This document shows positions 1 to 7,664 of a stretch of DNA of 8,537 bases, piece by piece. The notes beneath the pieces are model-generated. The model was not told the origin of the DNA. It searched no databases and worked only from the letters and a program-made list of their open reading frames with translations. Position numbers and translations under genes: made by a program. The stretch spans positions 558 through 9,094 of the forward strand of contig DGKN01000152.1 of the NCBI GenBank assembly GCA_002387005.1, written 5' to 3'. Every line of letters starts with the position of its first letter. Position 1 is the stretch's first letter. Origin of the DNA: Propionibacteriaceae bacterium UBA4569. GTDB taxonomy: Bacteria > Actinomycetota > Actinomycetes > Propionibacteriales > Propionibacteriaceae.

Positions 1-956
1 ACAATCGGCCAGTGGTTGTTCATGTACGACAGACCTGAGCCAAGGCCATTGCCCGCCCAGACACCAATCGGGCCAAGGATGAAGGCGGTCAGCGGCACCA
101 TGATCAGCAGACTGAAGAAGGGCACGAAGACCATCTGCAGGTTCTCAGGGAAGATCTTCTTCAACATCTTGTAGACCACGGCGAGCAGGCCGACCATCAG
201 CAGCGGAACGAAGACCTGTCCGGAGTAGTCGTTCATCTGCAGCGGCAGGCCGAAGATGTGGGCCACGCACTGCTCGGTGCCCAGGGTCGCGTTGGTGGTG
301 CAGGTGGTGTTGGCCGCGTTCTTCACGTTGTCGGTGAACTCCGGCGTCATCAGTGCGCCCATGATGGCCGCGCCCAGCCAGGGATCGACGTTCAGCTTCT
401 TGGCGCCGTTGTAGGCGACCATGATCGGCAGGAAGTAGAAGACGCCGCGCCACATGGTGTCGTAGAAGAACCAGCTGGCGCCCTTGTCGGCGGAGCGGAA
501 CTCGACCACGCCGAGCGCGTCCAGCACGGCCGCGATCGCGATGATCAGCGAGGCGCCGAGCAGCACGCCCAGGATCGGGCGGAAGGAGTCGGAGAGGAAC
601 TCGAAGAATGAGTCCAGCCAGCTGAACTTGCCGCGGACGCCCTGGTTGCGCAGATCGGCCTTCAGGTCCGCGTCGGACTTGCCGGGGGCGGGGGCGGCAC
701 CCGCAGTGGCCATCACGGGCAGGTTCTGGATGTCGTTGTAGACGCTCTGGACGCCGCCACCGATGATCACCTGGTAGCGGTTGCCCGACTGCGGCACAGC
801 GCCCATCACGCCGGGGATGGACTCGATCGCAGCCTTGTCCACGATCGAGTTGTCGTTGAGCTCGAAGCGCAGTCGCGTGGCGCAGTGCGTCAGCGAGGCG
901 ATGTTGCCCGGGCCGCCGATTGTGTCGACGATCTCCTGGGCGGTGTTCTCGGCCAT
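1..956 (-). CDS. PTS sugar permease EIIBC, beta-glucoside/glucose superfamily (partial, 3' end outside window)
   Basis: Membrane component of the phosphotransferase system that imports a sugar and phosphorylates it on entry. The 318 visible residues show an EIIB domain (about 1-80) with the phosphorylation site LTHCATRLRF, Cys25 being the phospho-acceptor, close to the Cys24 known in E. coli BglF. An Ala/Pro-rich linker (about 81-110) follows, then the start of EIIC with hydrophobic segments at about 126-150, 172-182, 247-262 and 275-300. Phrases such as FLPIMVAYNGAKK and FGLPLQMNDYSGQVF resemble the beta-glucoside family. The EIIC end and any fused EIIA lie beyond the left edge. The ATG at 956-954 is preceded by GGAAGG at 970-965, 8 nt away, which supports this start. 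The gene is divergent from ptsI, whose product feeds it phosphate through HPr and EIIA. Glucose, sucrose, trehalose or a beta-glucoside are all possible substrates; the sequence does not decide. A loop at about 207-232 carries two cysteines (219 and 230). Confidence 0.9.
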   Translation of the reverse strand, partial: MAENTAQEIVDTIGGPGNIASLTHCATRLRFELNDNSIVDKAAIESIPGVMGAVPQSGNRYQVIIGGGVQSVYNDIQNLPVMATAGAAPAPGKSDADLKADLRNQGVRGKFSWLDSFFEFLSDSFRPILGVLLGASLIIAIAAVLDALGVVEFRSADKGASWFFYDTMWRGVFYFLPIMVAYNGAKKLNVDPWLGAAIMGALMTPEFTDNVKNAANTTCTTNATLGTEQCVAHIFGLPLQMNDYSGQVFVPLLMVGLLAVVYKMLKKIFPENLQMVFVPFFSLLIMVPLTAFILGPIGVWAGNGLGSGLSYMNNHWPI

Positions 957-969
957 TGCGGGCCCCTTC

Positions 970-998
970 CGTCTAGGGGTTGATGCGTGTGAGGTCAA
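970..998 (-). promoter_or_regulatory. Candidate promoter of the EIIBC gene
   Basis: On the minus strand a good -35 match, TTGACC (998-993), is followed after 17 nt by TAGACG (975-970), a weak -10. It sits beside the only AT-rich patch of the intergenic region (about 995-1018). Transcription from it would begin only about 7 nt before the ATG and would leave out the ribosome binding site at 965-970, so the true promoter may instead lie further upstream. Confidence 0.25.
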
Positions 999-1099
999 AA
1001 TAACCGCAGACAAACCTACTCGACGGATTTCAGCGGCCTGTCGCCGGTCGGCGTCGAACAGGGTGCGCGGGTGAGCAGCCGCTTCCTGCGCAACGAGAC

Positions 1100-1208
1100 A
1101 GGGGCCCGCCCCTCGTCGCGCCGGCACCTTGGCGTCTAGGGTGTGGTTGTTCATTCGGACGCGCCTGCCGCTGGCGGGTGCACAGACTGCGTGCCGCACG
1201 GCACGCAG
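1100..1208 (+). promoter_or_regulatory. Stem-loops in the ptsI leader
   Basis: Three inverted repeats lie between the divergent genes. AGGGG (1100-1104) pairs with CCCCT (1109-1113). A stem at 1162-1169 pairs with 1173-1180, with two G-U pairs and loop GCT. CTGCGTGCC (1187-1195) is a perfect 9-bp match to GGCACGCAG (1200-1208) with loop GCAC. The last stem ends 6 nt before the ptsI ribosome binding site AGGGGG (1215-1220). None is followed by a T-run, so they are not simple terminators. They could act on translation or mRNA stability, or be DNA-level operators; no known riboswitch is recognised. The pairing is seen directly; the role is inference. Confidence 0.45.
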
Positions 1209-1225
1209 GTAGACAGGGGGACACG

Positions 1226-2932
1226 GTGGACGACAACGACAACATCCTGAAGGGCGTCCCGGCCTCGCCCGGACTGGGCGTCGGCACGATCGTCCAGCAC
1301 CGGCCGGCCGAGATCGCCGTGACGGAGGCTCCGTCGGGCATCCCGGAGCAGGAGCAGGCGAAGCTGGACGAGGCCATCGCCGAGGCAGCGAAGCAACTCG
1401 ACGGCCTGCGCGCCAAGATGGTTGCCGACGCCGACCCGTCCAAGGCGGCAATCTTCGTCGCGCACGGCGAGATCGTGAAGGACCGCGCCATGCTGAAGCT
1501 GGCGAAGAAGGGCATCGAGGGCGGCAAGTCCGCGGAGTTCGCCTGGAACGAGGCCTTCACCACCTACGCCGAGAAGCTCGCCGGCATGAAGAACGACCTG
1601 TTCGCGGAGCGCGCGAATGACGTCCGCGACGTCGGCCGCCGGGTGCTTGGCATCCTCACCGGTCACGACGAGGCGAGCCGTGAACTGCCTGACCAGGCCA
1701 TCCTGGTGGCCGAAGAGCTCACCCCCTCCGACACCGCGCAGCTCGACCGCTCCAAGGTCGTCGGTTTCGCCACCACCACGGGCGGCGCTTCCAGCCACGT
1801 CGCGATCATCGCTCGCTCGCTCGACATCCCGGCCGTGGCAGGTATCGACGCCCGCGCGCTGGAGATCGCGGACGGTTCCCGGGTCGTCCTCGACGGCTCC
1901 AACGGCACCCTGCAGATGAATCTCGACGACGAGCAGATTTCGGCCATCTTGGCGCGTCGCGACCGGATCGCCGCCAAGAAGAAGGCAGACCTGGAGCACA
2001 CCTTCGAGCACGCCACCACCACCGACGGGCACCAGGTCGACATCGTCGCCAACATCGGCAACCTGAAGGACGCCCAGCAGGCGATGGAGTTCGGCGCCGA
2101 GGGCGTCGGCCTGCTGCGCAGCGAGTTCATCTTCCTCGACCGCGCCGAGGCCCCCAGTGAGGACGAGCAGGCACAGATCTACGCCGACATCTCGAAGGCC
2201 CTGAAGCCCGGCCAGCCGCTGGTCATCCGGACGCTGGACGTCGGCGGTGACAAGCCGCTGCCGTACCTGCCGATCCCGCCGGAGGAGAACCCCTTCCTCG
2301 GCATCCGCGGCGTCCGGATCGCCTTCGACCGTCCCGAGGTGCTGCGCACCCAGTGCCGGGCCATCCTGAAGGCTGCCGACGCGGGTGCGCACCTGCACGT
2401 GATGTTCCCGATGATCGCCACCCTGGAGGACTACCGCCAGGCCAAGGCCATCTTCGACGAGGAGGCCAAGAGCCTGGGCGTCGACAATGTGCCGCTCGGC
2501 ATCATGGTCGAGGTTCCCTCGGTGGCGGTGATGGCCGACCAGTTCGCCAAGGAGGTCGACTTCTTCAGCGTCGGAACCAATGACCTGACCAGCTACACGC
2601 TGGCCATGGACCGCGGCCACGCCAAGCTGGCCCCGCAGGTCGACCCCTGCAACCCGGCCGTCCTGGCGCTGATCGGACGCGCCGCCGAGGCCGCCCACAA
2701 GTACGGCAAGTGGCTGGGCATCTGTGGTGGCGTCGCCTCCGATCCGCAAGCCGTCCCGATCCTGGTCGGCCTGGGCGTCGACGAGCTCTCCTGCTCGATC
2801 CCGGCCATCCCGGCGGTCAAGGCCCAGGTGCGCGCCTGGTCCTTGGACGAATGCAAGGCGCTGGCCGAGCAGGCCGTTGCCTGTGACACCGCCGCGGCCG
2901 TCCGCGCGCTGGTGCCGCTGGCCGACGACTGA
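1226..2932 (+). CDS. ptsI: Phosphoenolpyruvate-protein phosphotransferase (PTS Enzyme I)
   Basis: Cytoplasmic enzyme that takes phosphate from PEP onto a histidine and passes it to HPr, the first step of every PTS sugar import chain. The 568-residue product is close to E. coli EI (575). An N-terminal HPr-binding/phospho-His region (about 1-225) contains GGASSHVAIIARS with active His191 (His189 in E. coli). The C-terminal PEP-binding TIM barrel (about 260-560) shows GVGLLRSEFIFL (294-305), RTLDVGGDKPLPY (335-347), IMVEVPSVAV (426-435), SVGTNDLTSYTLAMDR (448-463) and catalytic Cys500 in GICGG. GTG at 1226 is chosen because AGGGGG (1215-1220) lies 5 nt upstream and the protein then starts at the usual place before ILKGVPASPGLGVG; a longer reading from GTG 1178 would run through the leader hairpin. 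Odd point: the usual CGE after the catalytic Cys is CGG here. Its stop is followed 20 nt later by a terminator. No ptsH is in the window. Confidence 0.97.
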   Translation: MDDNDNILKGVPASPGLGVGTIVQHRPAEIAVTEAPSGIPEQEQAKLDEAIAEAAKQLDGLRAKMVADADPSKAAIFVAHGEIVKDRAMLKLAKKGIEGGKSAEFAWNEAFTTYAEKLAGMKNDLFAERANDVRDVGRRVLGILTGHDEASRELPDQAILVAEELTPSDTAQLDRSKVVGFATTTGGASSHVAIIARSLDIPAVAGIDARALEIADGSRVVLDGSNGTLQMNLDDEQISAILARRDRIAAKKKADLEHTFEHATTTDGHQVDIVANIGNLKDAQQAMEFGAEGVGLLRSEFIFLDRAEAPSEDEQAQIYADISKALKPGQPLVIRTLDVGGDKPLPYLPIPPEENPFLGIRGVRIAFDRPEVLRTQCRAILKAADAGAHLHVMFPMIATLEDYRQAKAIFDEEAKSLGVDNVPLGIMVEVPSVAVMADQFAKEVDFFSVGTNDLTSYTLAMDRGHAKLAPQVDPCNPAVLALIGRAAEAAHKYGKWLGICGGVASDPQAVPILVGLGVDELSCSIPAIPAVKAQVRAWSLDECKALAEQAVACDTAAAVRALVPLADD

Positions 2933-2951
2933 TCCGCGCGGCAATCACGAC

Positions 2952-2991
2952 CGAGCCCGGAAACCACCGATGTTGGTGGTTTCCGGGCTCG
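2952..2991 (+). terminator. Rho-independent terminator of ptsI
   Basis: CGAGCCCGGAAACCACC (2952-2968) pairs perfectly with 2975-2991 (17 bp) around the loop GATGTT, and is followed by GTTTCGT. It begins 20 nt after the ptsI stop. The opposing GH92 gene ends at 3039, so the hairpin may also stop transcription from that side, although there the T-run is missing. Confidence 0.88.
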
Positions 2992-3038
2992 TTTCGTCTG
3001 GGATCATTTCAGTCCTGGGCCCGTGTCTGGCGGTGCCG

Positions 3039-6000
3039 CTACCAGCACTCGACCTGCGCCAGCAGGCCGCTGCCGGGGCGAATCCTCAGCTCGGAGGCGG
3101 TGATCGGCTCCCCGTCGGCCAGCAGCCAGCACAGCGTCTGGTTCGGCCACTGCGCCTGTCGCCGGCCCAGCTGCCATTCGCGCCCCTCGCCATCGCCATC
3201 TTGGCCGGCGCCGACACGCACGACCGGTTGCCTCGTCCCCGGTGACACGAACGTGAGGGTGAGGGCCCGCAGCTCGACGGCCTGGGGCCAGCGCAGCATC
3301 AACTCGTCGTCGTCCCCCAGGTCCACCGCCACGTCGCCGTGGTCATTGGCGAGCGCTGTGGCCGGGCGGCCCCGCAGGGTGATGGTGGCGCTCCCGGACA
3401 GGTCAGCTCGCCTGTGGCTTGTGGCGGGAAGGCTGAAGGGGCTGCTTCCCAGCCCGAAGGTCGAGGGCGCGTCGCCACGCCAGACATCGATGGTCACGGC
3501 TCCGCGCAGTCGTTCGACCGGCACCGCGATCGCCGTCCATTCCTGCCCGTCCAACAGCACCCGCTGGATGAAGCGCCCCTCGCCGTGCGTCCGAACCTCC
3601 AAGGCGCCTTCGGGACGCTCGACACGCATCCCGAACAAGGGAGTGGTGAGCACGTACTCGCCACTGGAGGGGAACAGCGGGTACAGCCCGAGCGCCGCGA
3701 ACAGCCACCAAGAGCTCATCTCGCCGTTGTCCTCGTCACCGGGGTAGCCCTGCCCGATCTCGGAGCCGACGAAGGCCCGGTCGAGCGCCGCCCGGGTGAT
3801 CTCCTGGCAGCGCCACGGGCGATCGGTGAAGGCATACATGAAGGGGATGTGGTGGGCGGGCTGGTTCGACAGTGCCCACTGGCCCATCCGCAGTGCCCGG
3901 GCCTCGACTATCTCGTGCATGGCGGTGGGGTAACCGCCAGGGTTGGCGCCGAGCTCGGGAGTGGCGAAGAGTCGGTCGAGGTGGTCGCCGAGCCCGGACG
4001 GGCCGCCGTACAGGGCTGCGAGGCCCTCGCCGTCGTGCACGGTGCTGACGCTCATCCCCCAGGCATTGGTCTCGGTGAAGTCCCCGCCCCACCGGGCCGG
4101 GTCGAAGTCGCCGGGCTCCCTGGTCGGACGTCCGTCCGGTCGGCGCCCCTGGAAGAAGCCCACCGCAGGGTCGAAGAGCTCCCGTGCTGCCAGCGCGCGG
4201 TTGCTGAACCAGACAGCATGGGCGCGGAACTCGTCCGCACGTCCTGGTACGCCCAGCTCGTCGGCTCGATCCGCGAGGCGGGCGGACCAGCCGGCGATCG
4301 CGGCATCGCAGATGGCGTTCTCGATGCTCCAGCTGAAGCCTTCCGGGGTGGACGTGGTGACGTGGCCCCGGAAACGGCCCGAGGCGATCCCCTTGCGTCC
4401 CACCATCGGGTCGGGGGAGGGGCAGCAGGCATTGCGGAGGGCCGAGTCGTAGCCGGCCAGCTCGTCGAAGGCCACGCCGTGTCGGGAGGCGTCGGCGAAG
4501 ATCACGTCGGACGAGGTGCCCACCATGCAGTCGACATGGCCTGGCGCGCTCCACCGGCCCATCCAGCCGGACTCGCGCCAGGCAGCCAGCAGTCCCTCGG
4601 TGAGCTGCGGCGCCAGGTCGGGGGTGAACAGGTTGTAGGCGGGCCAACATCCCCGGTAGGTGTCCCAATATCCGTTGTTGATCATGATCTGGCCGTCGAC
4701 CACGGGGGAGCTGGTTCGTCGTCGGGCGTGGCCGTGGCCGGACGCGATGAAGGGGGACGCGTGCGCCCACCGGGGTTGGTCTGCGCTGCCCAGGTTCTCG
4801 TGCATCGAGTTGGGCCAGCAGTGCAGACGGGCCAAGTTCGAGTAGGCCGAGATCAGTTGATCATGGTTGGCTCCGGTCAGCGTGAACCGTCCCAGCAGTT
4901 CTTCCCACTGGTCGTGGGCGCGAGTGGCAACGGTCTCGTAGTCATCCGGGCCGATCTCCAGGTCGAGGTTGTGCCGGGCCTGGTCCACGGAGATGAAACT
5001 CGTGGCCATCGCCACCTCGAGCACCTCGCCCGTGACCAGCTCGAGGATGCCGCCTTTGGCGCCGCGTCCGGGCCAGGGCCAGCGCGTCGAGCGACGTCTC
5101 GGCCTGATCCGGCAGGGCTGGCGAGTGATACCCCAGAGGTAGCAGGTGGGGTCCAGCAGCCGTCGTCCCCAGACCTGGGTCGGACGGGCCACACCGCTGA
5201 TCAGCACTCGTCCATCAGGGAGGTGCTCGAACCAGGTCTCACCGGCGCGAGCAAGATCAACAAGGGCGCCGCGAGGGCTGTCGCGGTTGGGTGCCTCGTT
5301 CCAGGTGAAACGGAAGACAGCGCCGTGGTCGGTGGGCGTGACCTCGGCGGTGGAGCCATCGGCCAGTCGCAGCCGGAACAAGTGCGGGTGGTCGACCATG
5401 TCGCGCGGGTCGTAGCCGATGGCTCGTTCGGCTGGGTCGAGGAACGGCGTCCCCTGCCAGCCCATCAGCTGGATCGCTGCCCGATCCCGGATCCACGGCG
5501 AGGGTGCGTGGCAGAAACTCAGCGCCTCCAGCCGAGGGCCACCATCGGGATGCCAGGTGAAGATCCAGTCGTCGGCGCGGGCGTCGCTGACCGGCGAGAC
5601 GAAGGTGAAACCGTGCGGAACACAGGCCAGGGGATAGGTGTTGCCGCGGCTCTGCGCGTGTCGCGAGTGCGAGCCCCGCGCGGTGCGGACGTACTCGACC
5701 ACGTCCGGCTCGAAGCGCGGCAGGTGCGTCGGGCCCAGCACCTGCACCCAACCACGACCCCGGGCCCCGTCCAGCACCACCAGATCGATGGACGCGTGGG
5801 AGGGCACGGCCGACAGGTCAACGGTGAGTAGGTTCCACTGGTCGCGCACCAGACAGGTCACGGGCCCGCTGCCGTCGTGCCCGTGCTGGTCGACCAGCCG
5901 GACGCCGCCGGCGTCCAGCCAGACACTTGTCGCGCCCTCGCCCTCGGGGAAGACCGCCACCTGCCAGGCCTCGCCGGTCACGTCGTCCGCCAGCCGTGCG

Positions 6001-6125
6001 CTGTCGGTACCCAGTTCGTAGCGCAGGACGGGCGCACTGGCGAACAGGCCGGTCCGGGTCGCGGAGCTCGTCGGGTGCTCGGGGCCCTCGTCCGGCACCA
6101 GCCTGGTCCGGGGTGGGGCGCTCAT
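3039..6125 (-). CDS. Glycoside hydrolase family 92 protein, putative exo-alpha-mannosidase, cytoplasmic
   Basis: GH92 enzymes are calcium-dependent inverting exo-alpha-mannosidases. The 1028-residue product shows family motifs in order: RGNTYPLACVPHGF (160-173), SFCHAPSPWIRDR (203-215), NNGYWDTYRGCWPAYNLF (483-500), MVGTSSDVIFADA (534-546), FTETNAWGMS (683-692, Glu685 the likely catalytic acid), LSNQPAHHIPFMY (752-764) and GYPGDEDNGEMSSWW (793-807, with Asp797/Asp799 the likely base pair). It is longer than the roughly 750-residue family norm: residues about 1-150 look like a beta-sandwich accessory domain, and about 880-1028 form an extra, probably beta-rich C-terminal part. No signal peptide or membrane segment is seen, so it should act inside the cell on imported manno-oligosaccharides; linkage preference cannot be read from the sequence. 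The ATG at 6125 has no Shine-Dalgarno. Residues about 337-356 are unusually Arg-rich and look out of frame (see findings). It lies 84 bp behind glnA and converges on ptsI. Confidence 0.93.
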   Translation of the reverse strand: MSAPPRTRLVPDEGPEHPTSSATRTGLFASAPVLRYELGTDSARLADDVTGEAWQVAVFPEGEGATSVWLDAGGVRLVDQHGHDGSGPVTCLVRDQWNLLTVDLSAVPSHASIDLVVLDGARGRGWVQVLGPTHLPRFEPDVVEYVRTARGSHSRHAQSRGNTYPLACVPHGFTFVSPVSDARADDWIFTWHPDGGPRLEALSFCHAPSPWIRDRAAIQLMGWQGTPFLDPAERAIGYDPRDMVDHPHLFRLRLADGSTAEVTPTDHGAVFRFTWNEAPNRDSPRGALVDLARAGETWFEHLPDGRVLISGVARPTQVWGRRLLDPTCYLWGITRQPCRIRPRRRSTRWPWPGRGAKGGILELVTGEVLEVAMATSFISVDQARHNLDLEIGPDDYETVATRAHDQWEELLGRFTLTGANHDQLISAYSNLARLHCWPNSMHENLGSADQPRWAHASPFIASGHGHARRRTSSPVVDGQIMINNGYWDTYRGCWPAYNLFTPDLAPQLTEGLLAAWRESGWMGRWSAPGHVDCMVGTSSDVIFADASRHGVAFDELAGYDSALRNACCPSPDPMVGRKGIASGRFRGHVTTSTPEGFSWSIENAICDAAIAGWSARLADRADELGVPGRADEFRAHAVWFSNRALAARELFDPAVGFFQGRRPDGRPTREPGDFDPARWGGDFTETNAWGMSVSTVHDGEGLAALYGGPSGLGDHLDRLFATPELGANPGGYPTAMHEIVEARALRMGQWALSNQPAHHIPFMYAFTDRPWRCQEITRAALDRAFVGSEIGQGYPGDEDNGEMSSWWLFAALGLYPLFPSSGEYVLTTPLFGMRVERPEGALEVRTHGEGRFIQRVLLDGQEWTAIAVPVERLRGAVTIDVWRGDAPSTFGLGSSPFSLPATSHRRADLSGSATITLRGRPATALANDHGDVAVDLGDDDELMLRWPQAVELRALTLTFVSPGTRQPVVRVGAGQDGDGEGREWQLGRRQAQWPNQTLCWLLADGEPITASELRIRPGSGLLAQVECW

Positions 6126-6145
6126 TGGGACAGTCTGCCAAAGGC

Positions 6146-6182
6146 GACGAGCCGCCGCCCCGCGAAGGGGCGACGGCTCGTC
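6146..6182 (-). terminator. Rho-independent terminator between glnA and the GH92 gene
   Basis: Arms 6146-6161 and 6167-6182 form a 16-bp stem with one mismatch around the loop GCGAA (6162-6166 on the plus strand). In the glnA direction it begins 27 nt after the stop and is followed by GCCTTTGG, a short T-run. It ends only 20 nt before the ATG of the GH92 gene. Confidence 0.8.
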
Positions 6183-6209
6183 AGTGGAGATTCGGTGCGG
6201 GTACCGCGA

Positions 6210-7631
6210 TCAGATCGCGAAGTACAGGTCGAACTCGTAGGGGTGCGGACGCTGACGGATGGCGTCGATCTCCGCGCGCTTCAGCTCGATCCAGGTCTCG
6301 ATCAGGTCGGGGGTGAACACGTCGCCCTGGAGCAGGAATTCCTGGTCGGCCTCCAGCGCCTCAAGAGCCGCGTCCAGGGAGGCCGGCACCTGCGCGACCT
6401 GGGCGTGCTCCTCGGGAGGCAGCTCGTAGAGGTCCTTGTCGATCGGCTCCGGCGGCTCGATCCGGTTCTGGATGCCGTCGATGCCGGCAAGAAGCATCGC
6501 GGCGAAGGCCAGATAGGGGTTGGACGAGGGGTCGGGGCAACGGAACTCGACGCGCTTGGCTTTCGGGTTGGAACCCGTCAGCGGGATGCGCATGCAGGCC
6601 GAACGGTTGCGAGCCGAGTAGACCAGGTTGACCGGGGCCTCGAAGCCTGGCACCAACCGGTGGTAGGAGTTCACCGAGGGGTTGGTGAAGGCCAGCAGCG
6701 CCGGGGCGTGCTTCAGGATGCCGCCGATGTACCAGCGGGCCACATCCGACAGCTGGCCGTAGCCGTTGTCGTCGTAGAACAGCGGGGTGCCATTGCTCCA
6801 CAGGGAGCTGTGCACGTGCATGCCCGAGCCGTTGTCGCCGAAGATCGGCTTCGGCATGAAGGTGGCGGTCTTGCCGTTGACCCAGGCGGTGTTCTTCACG
6901 AGGTACTTGAACAGCATCACCTTGTCGGCGCTGGCGAGCATGGTGTCGAAGCGCCAGTTGATCTCGGCCTGGCCAGCGGTGCCGACCTCGTGGTGGGCGC
7001 GCTCGGTCTGCATGCCAAGGCGTTCCATGTGGGCCACGATCTCGTCGCGCAGCTCGCCGAAGTGGTCAACGGGGGAGACGGGGAAGTATCCGCCCTTGTA
7101 CTTGACCTTGTAGCCGCGGTTGCCGCCCTCCTCGACGCGTCCGGTGTTCCAGGCGCCGGCCTCGGAGTCGATCTCGTAGAAGGAGCCGTTGGCCTTGGTG
7201 TCGAAGCGCACGTCGTCGAAGACGTAGAACTCGGCCTCGGGGGCGAAGAAGGCGGTGTCACCGATGCCGGTGCTGGCCAGGTAGGCCTCGGCCTTCTTGG
7301 CGATGTTGCGCGGGTCGCGGCTGTATGGCTCCTTCGTGATCGGGTCGTGCACGAAGAAGTTGACGACAAGCGTCTTGGAAACCCGGAAGGGGTCGACGAA
7401 TGCGGTGCTCGGGTCGGGCAACAGCGCCATGTCCGACTCGTGGATCTTCTGGAAGCCCGTGATCGACGAGCCGTCGAAGGCCAGACCGTCCTCGAAGACC
7501 TCCGGCCCGAAGGCCGCGGCGGGGACGGTGAAGTGCTGCATGACGCCGGGCAGGTCGCAGAAGCGGACGTCGATGTTCTCGATGCCCTCATCCTTGACGA
7601 AGGCCAGCAGGTCGTCTGCGCCTTGGAACAT
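6210..7631 (-). CDS. glnA: Glutamine synthetase type I (GSI-beta, adenylylation-controlled)
   Basis: Makes glutamine from glutamate, ammonia and ATP; acts as a cytoplasmic dodecamer and is the main entry of ammonium into metabolism. The 473-residue product follows mycobacterial GlnA1 closely. Visible are [14 protein letters not shown] (21-34), the FDGSS latch loop (52-56), metal/glutamate-binding PEAEFYVFD (131-139), the ATP/glutamate region [13 protein letters not shown] (264-276), [20 protein letters not shown] (328-347) and the adenylylation loop DLYELPPEE with Tyr402, so the enzyme can be switched off by GlnE-type adenylylation. I chose ATG 7631 because GGAGG (7644-7640) lies 8 nt upstream. 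The ATG at 7646 would add five residues, but that ribosome binding site overlaps the ATG itself. A GlnR-like operator lies upstream, and a divergent RDD-family gene follows as in mycobacteria (Rv2219A beside glnA1). Confidence 0.97.
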   Translation of the reverse strand: MFQGADDLLAFVKDEGIENIDVRFCDLPGVMQHFTVPAAAFGPEVFEDGLAFDGSSITGFQKIHESDMALLPDPSTAFVDPFRVSKTLVVNFFVHDPITKEPYSRDPRNIAKKAEAYLASTGIGDTAFFAPEAEFYVFDDVRFDTKANGSFYEIDSEAGAWNTGRVEEGGNRGYKVKYKGGYFPVSPVDHFGELRDEIVAHMERLGMQTERAHHEVGTAGQAEINWRFDTMLASADKVMLFKYLVKNTAWVNGKTATFMPKPIFGDNGSGMHVHSSLWSNGTPLFYDDNGYGQLSDVARWYIGGILKHAPALLAFTNPSVNSYHRLVPGFEAPVNLVYSARNRSACMRIPLTGSNPKAKRVEFRCPDPSSNPYLAFAAMLLAGIDGIQNRIEPPEPIDKDLYELPPEEHAQVAQVPASLDAALEALEADQEFLLQGDVFTPDLIETWIELKRAEIDAIRQRPHPYEFDLYFAI

Positions 7632-7639
7632 GTGTTTTT

Positions 7640-7644
7640 CCTCC
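7640..7644 (-). promoter_or_regulatory. glnA ribosome binding site that decides the start
   Basis: GGAGG on the minus strand (7644-7640), 8 nt before the ATG at 7631. Its first base is the last base of an upstream in-frame ATG (7646-7644), so that ATG cannot be served by it and has no other good site upstream. This favours the shorter glnA product beginning [11 protein letters not shown]. Confidence 0.8.
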
Positions 7645-7664
7645 ATGAACGTGTCGTTGCGACA

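Noticed and set aside
145..741. Open frames of 102, 117 and 85 residues overlapping the EIIBC gene
   Set aside because: All are out-of-frame shadows of the permease, whose own frame stays open from 956 to the left edge.
1100..1113. AGGGG/CCCCT hairpin as a terminator of the EIIBC or ptsI transcript
   Set aside because: The stem is only 5 bp with no T-run, and neither divergent gene needs a terminator here.
1178..1225. Longer ptsI start at GTG 1178
   Set aside because: It would translate through the 9-bp leader hairpin and place the strong AGGGGG site inside the coding region; GTG 1226 gives the usual EI N-terminus.
1151..2944. 597-residue open frame on the minus strand, antisense to ptsI
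   Set aside because: The translation is low-complexity Gly/Val/Asp/Arg/Leu-rich text typical of a GC-rich antisense shadow; ptsI on the other strand carries all EI motifs.
3339..5831. 830-residue open frame on the plus strand, antisense to the GH92 gene
   Set aside because: It has no recognisable domain, the composition is dominated by Gly/Val/Ala/Arg/Pro, and it exists because codons of the GH92 gene end in G or C.
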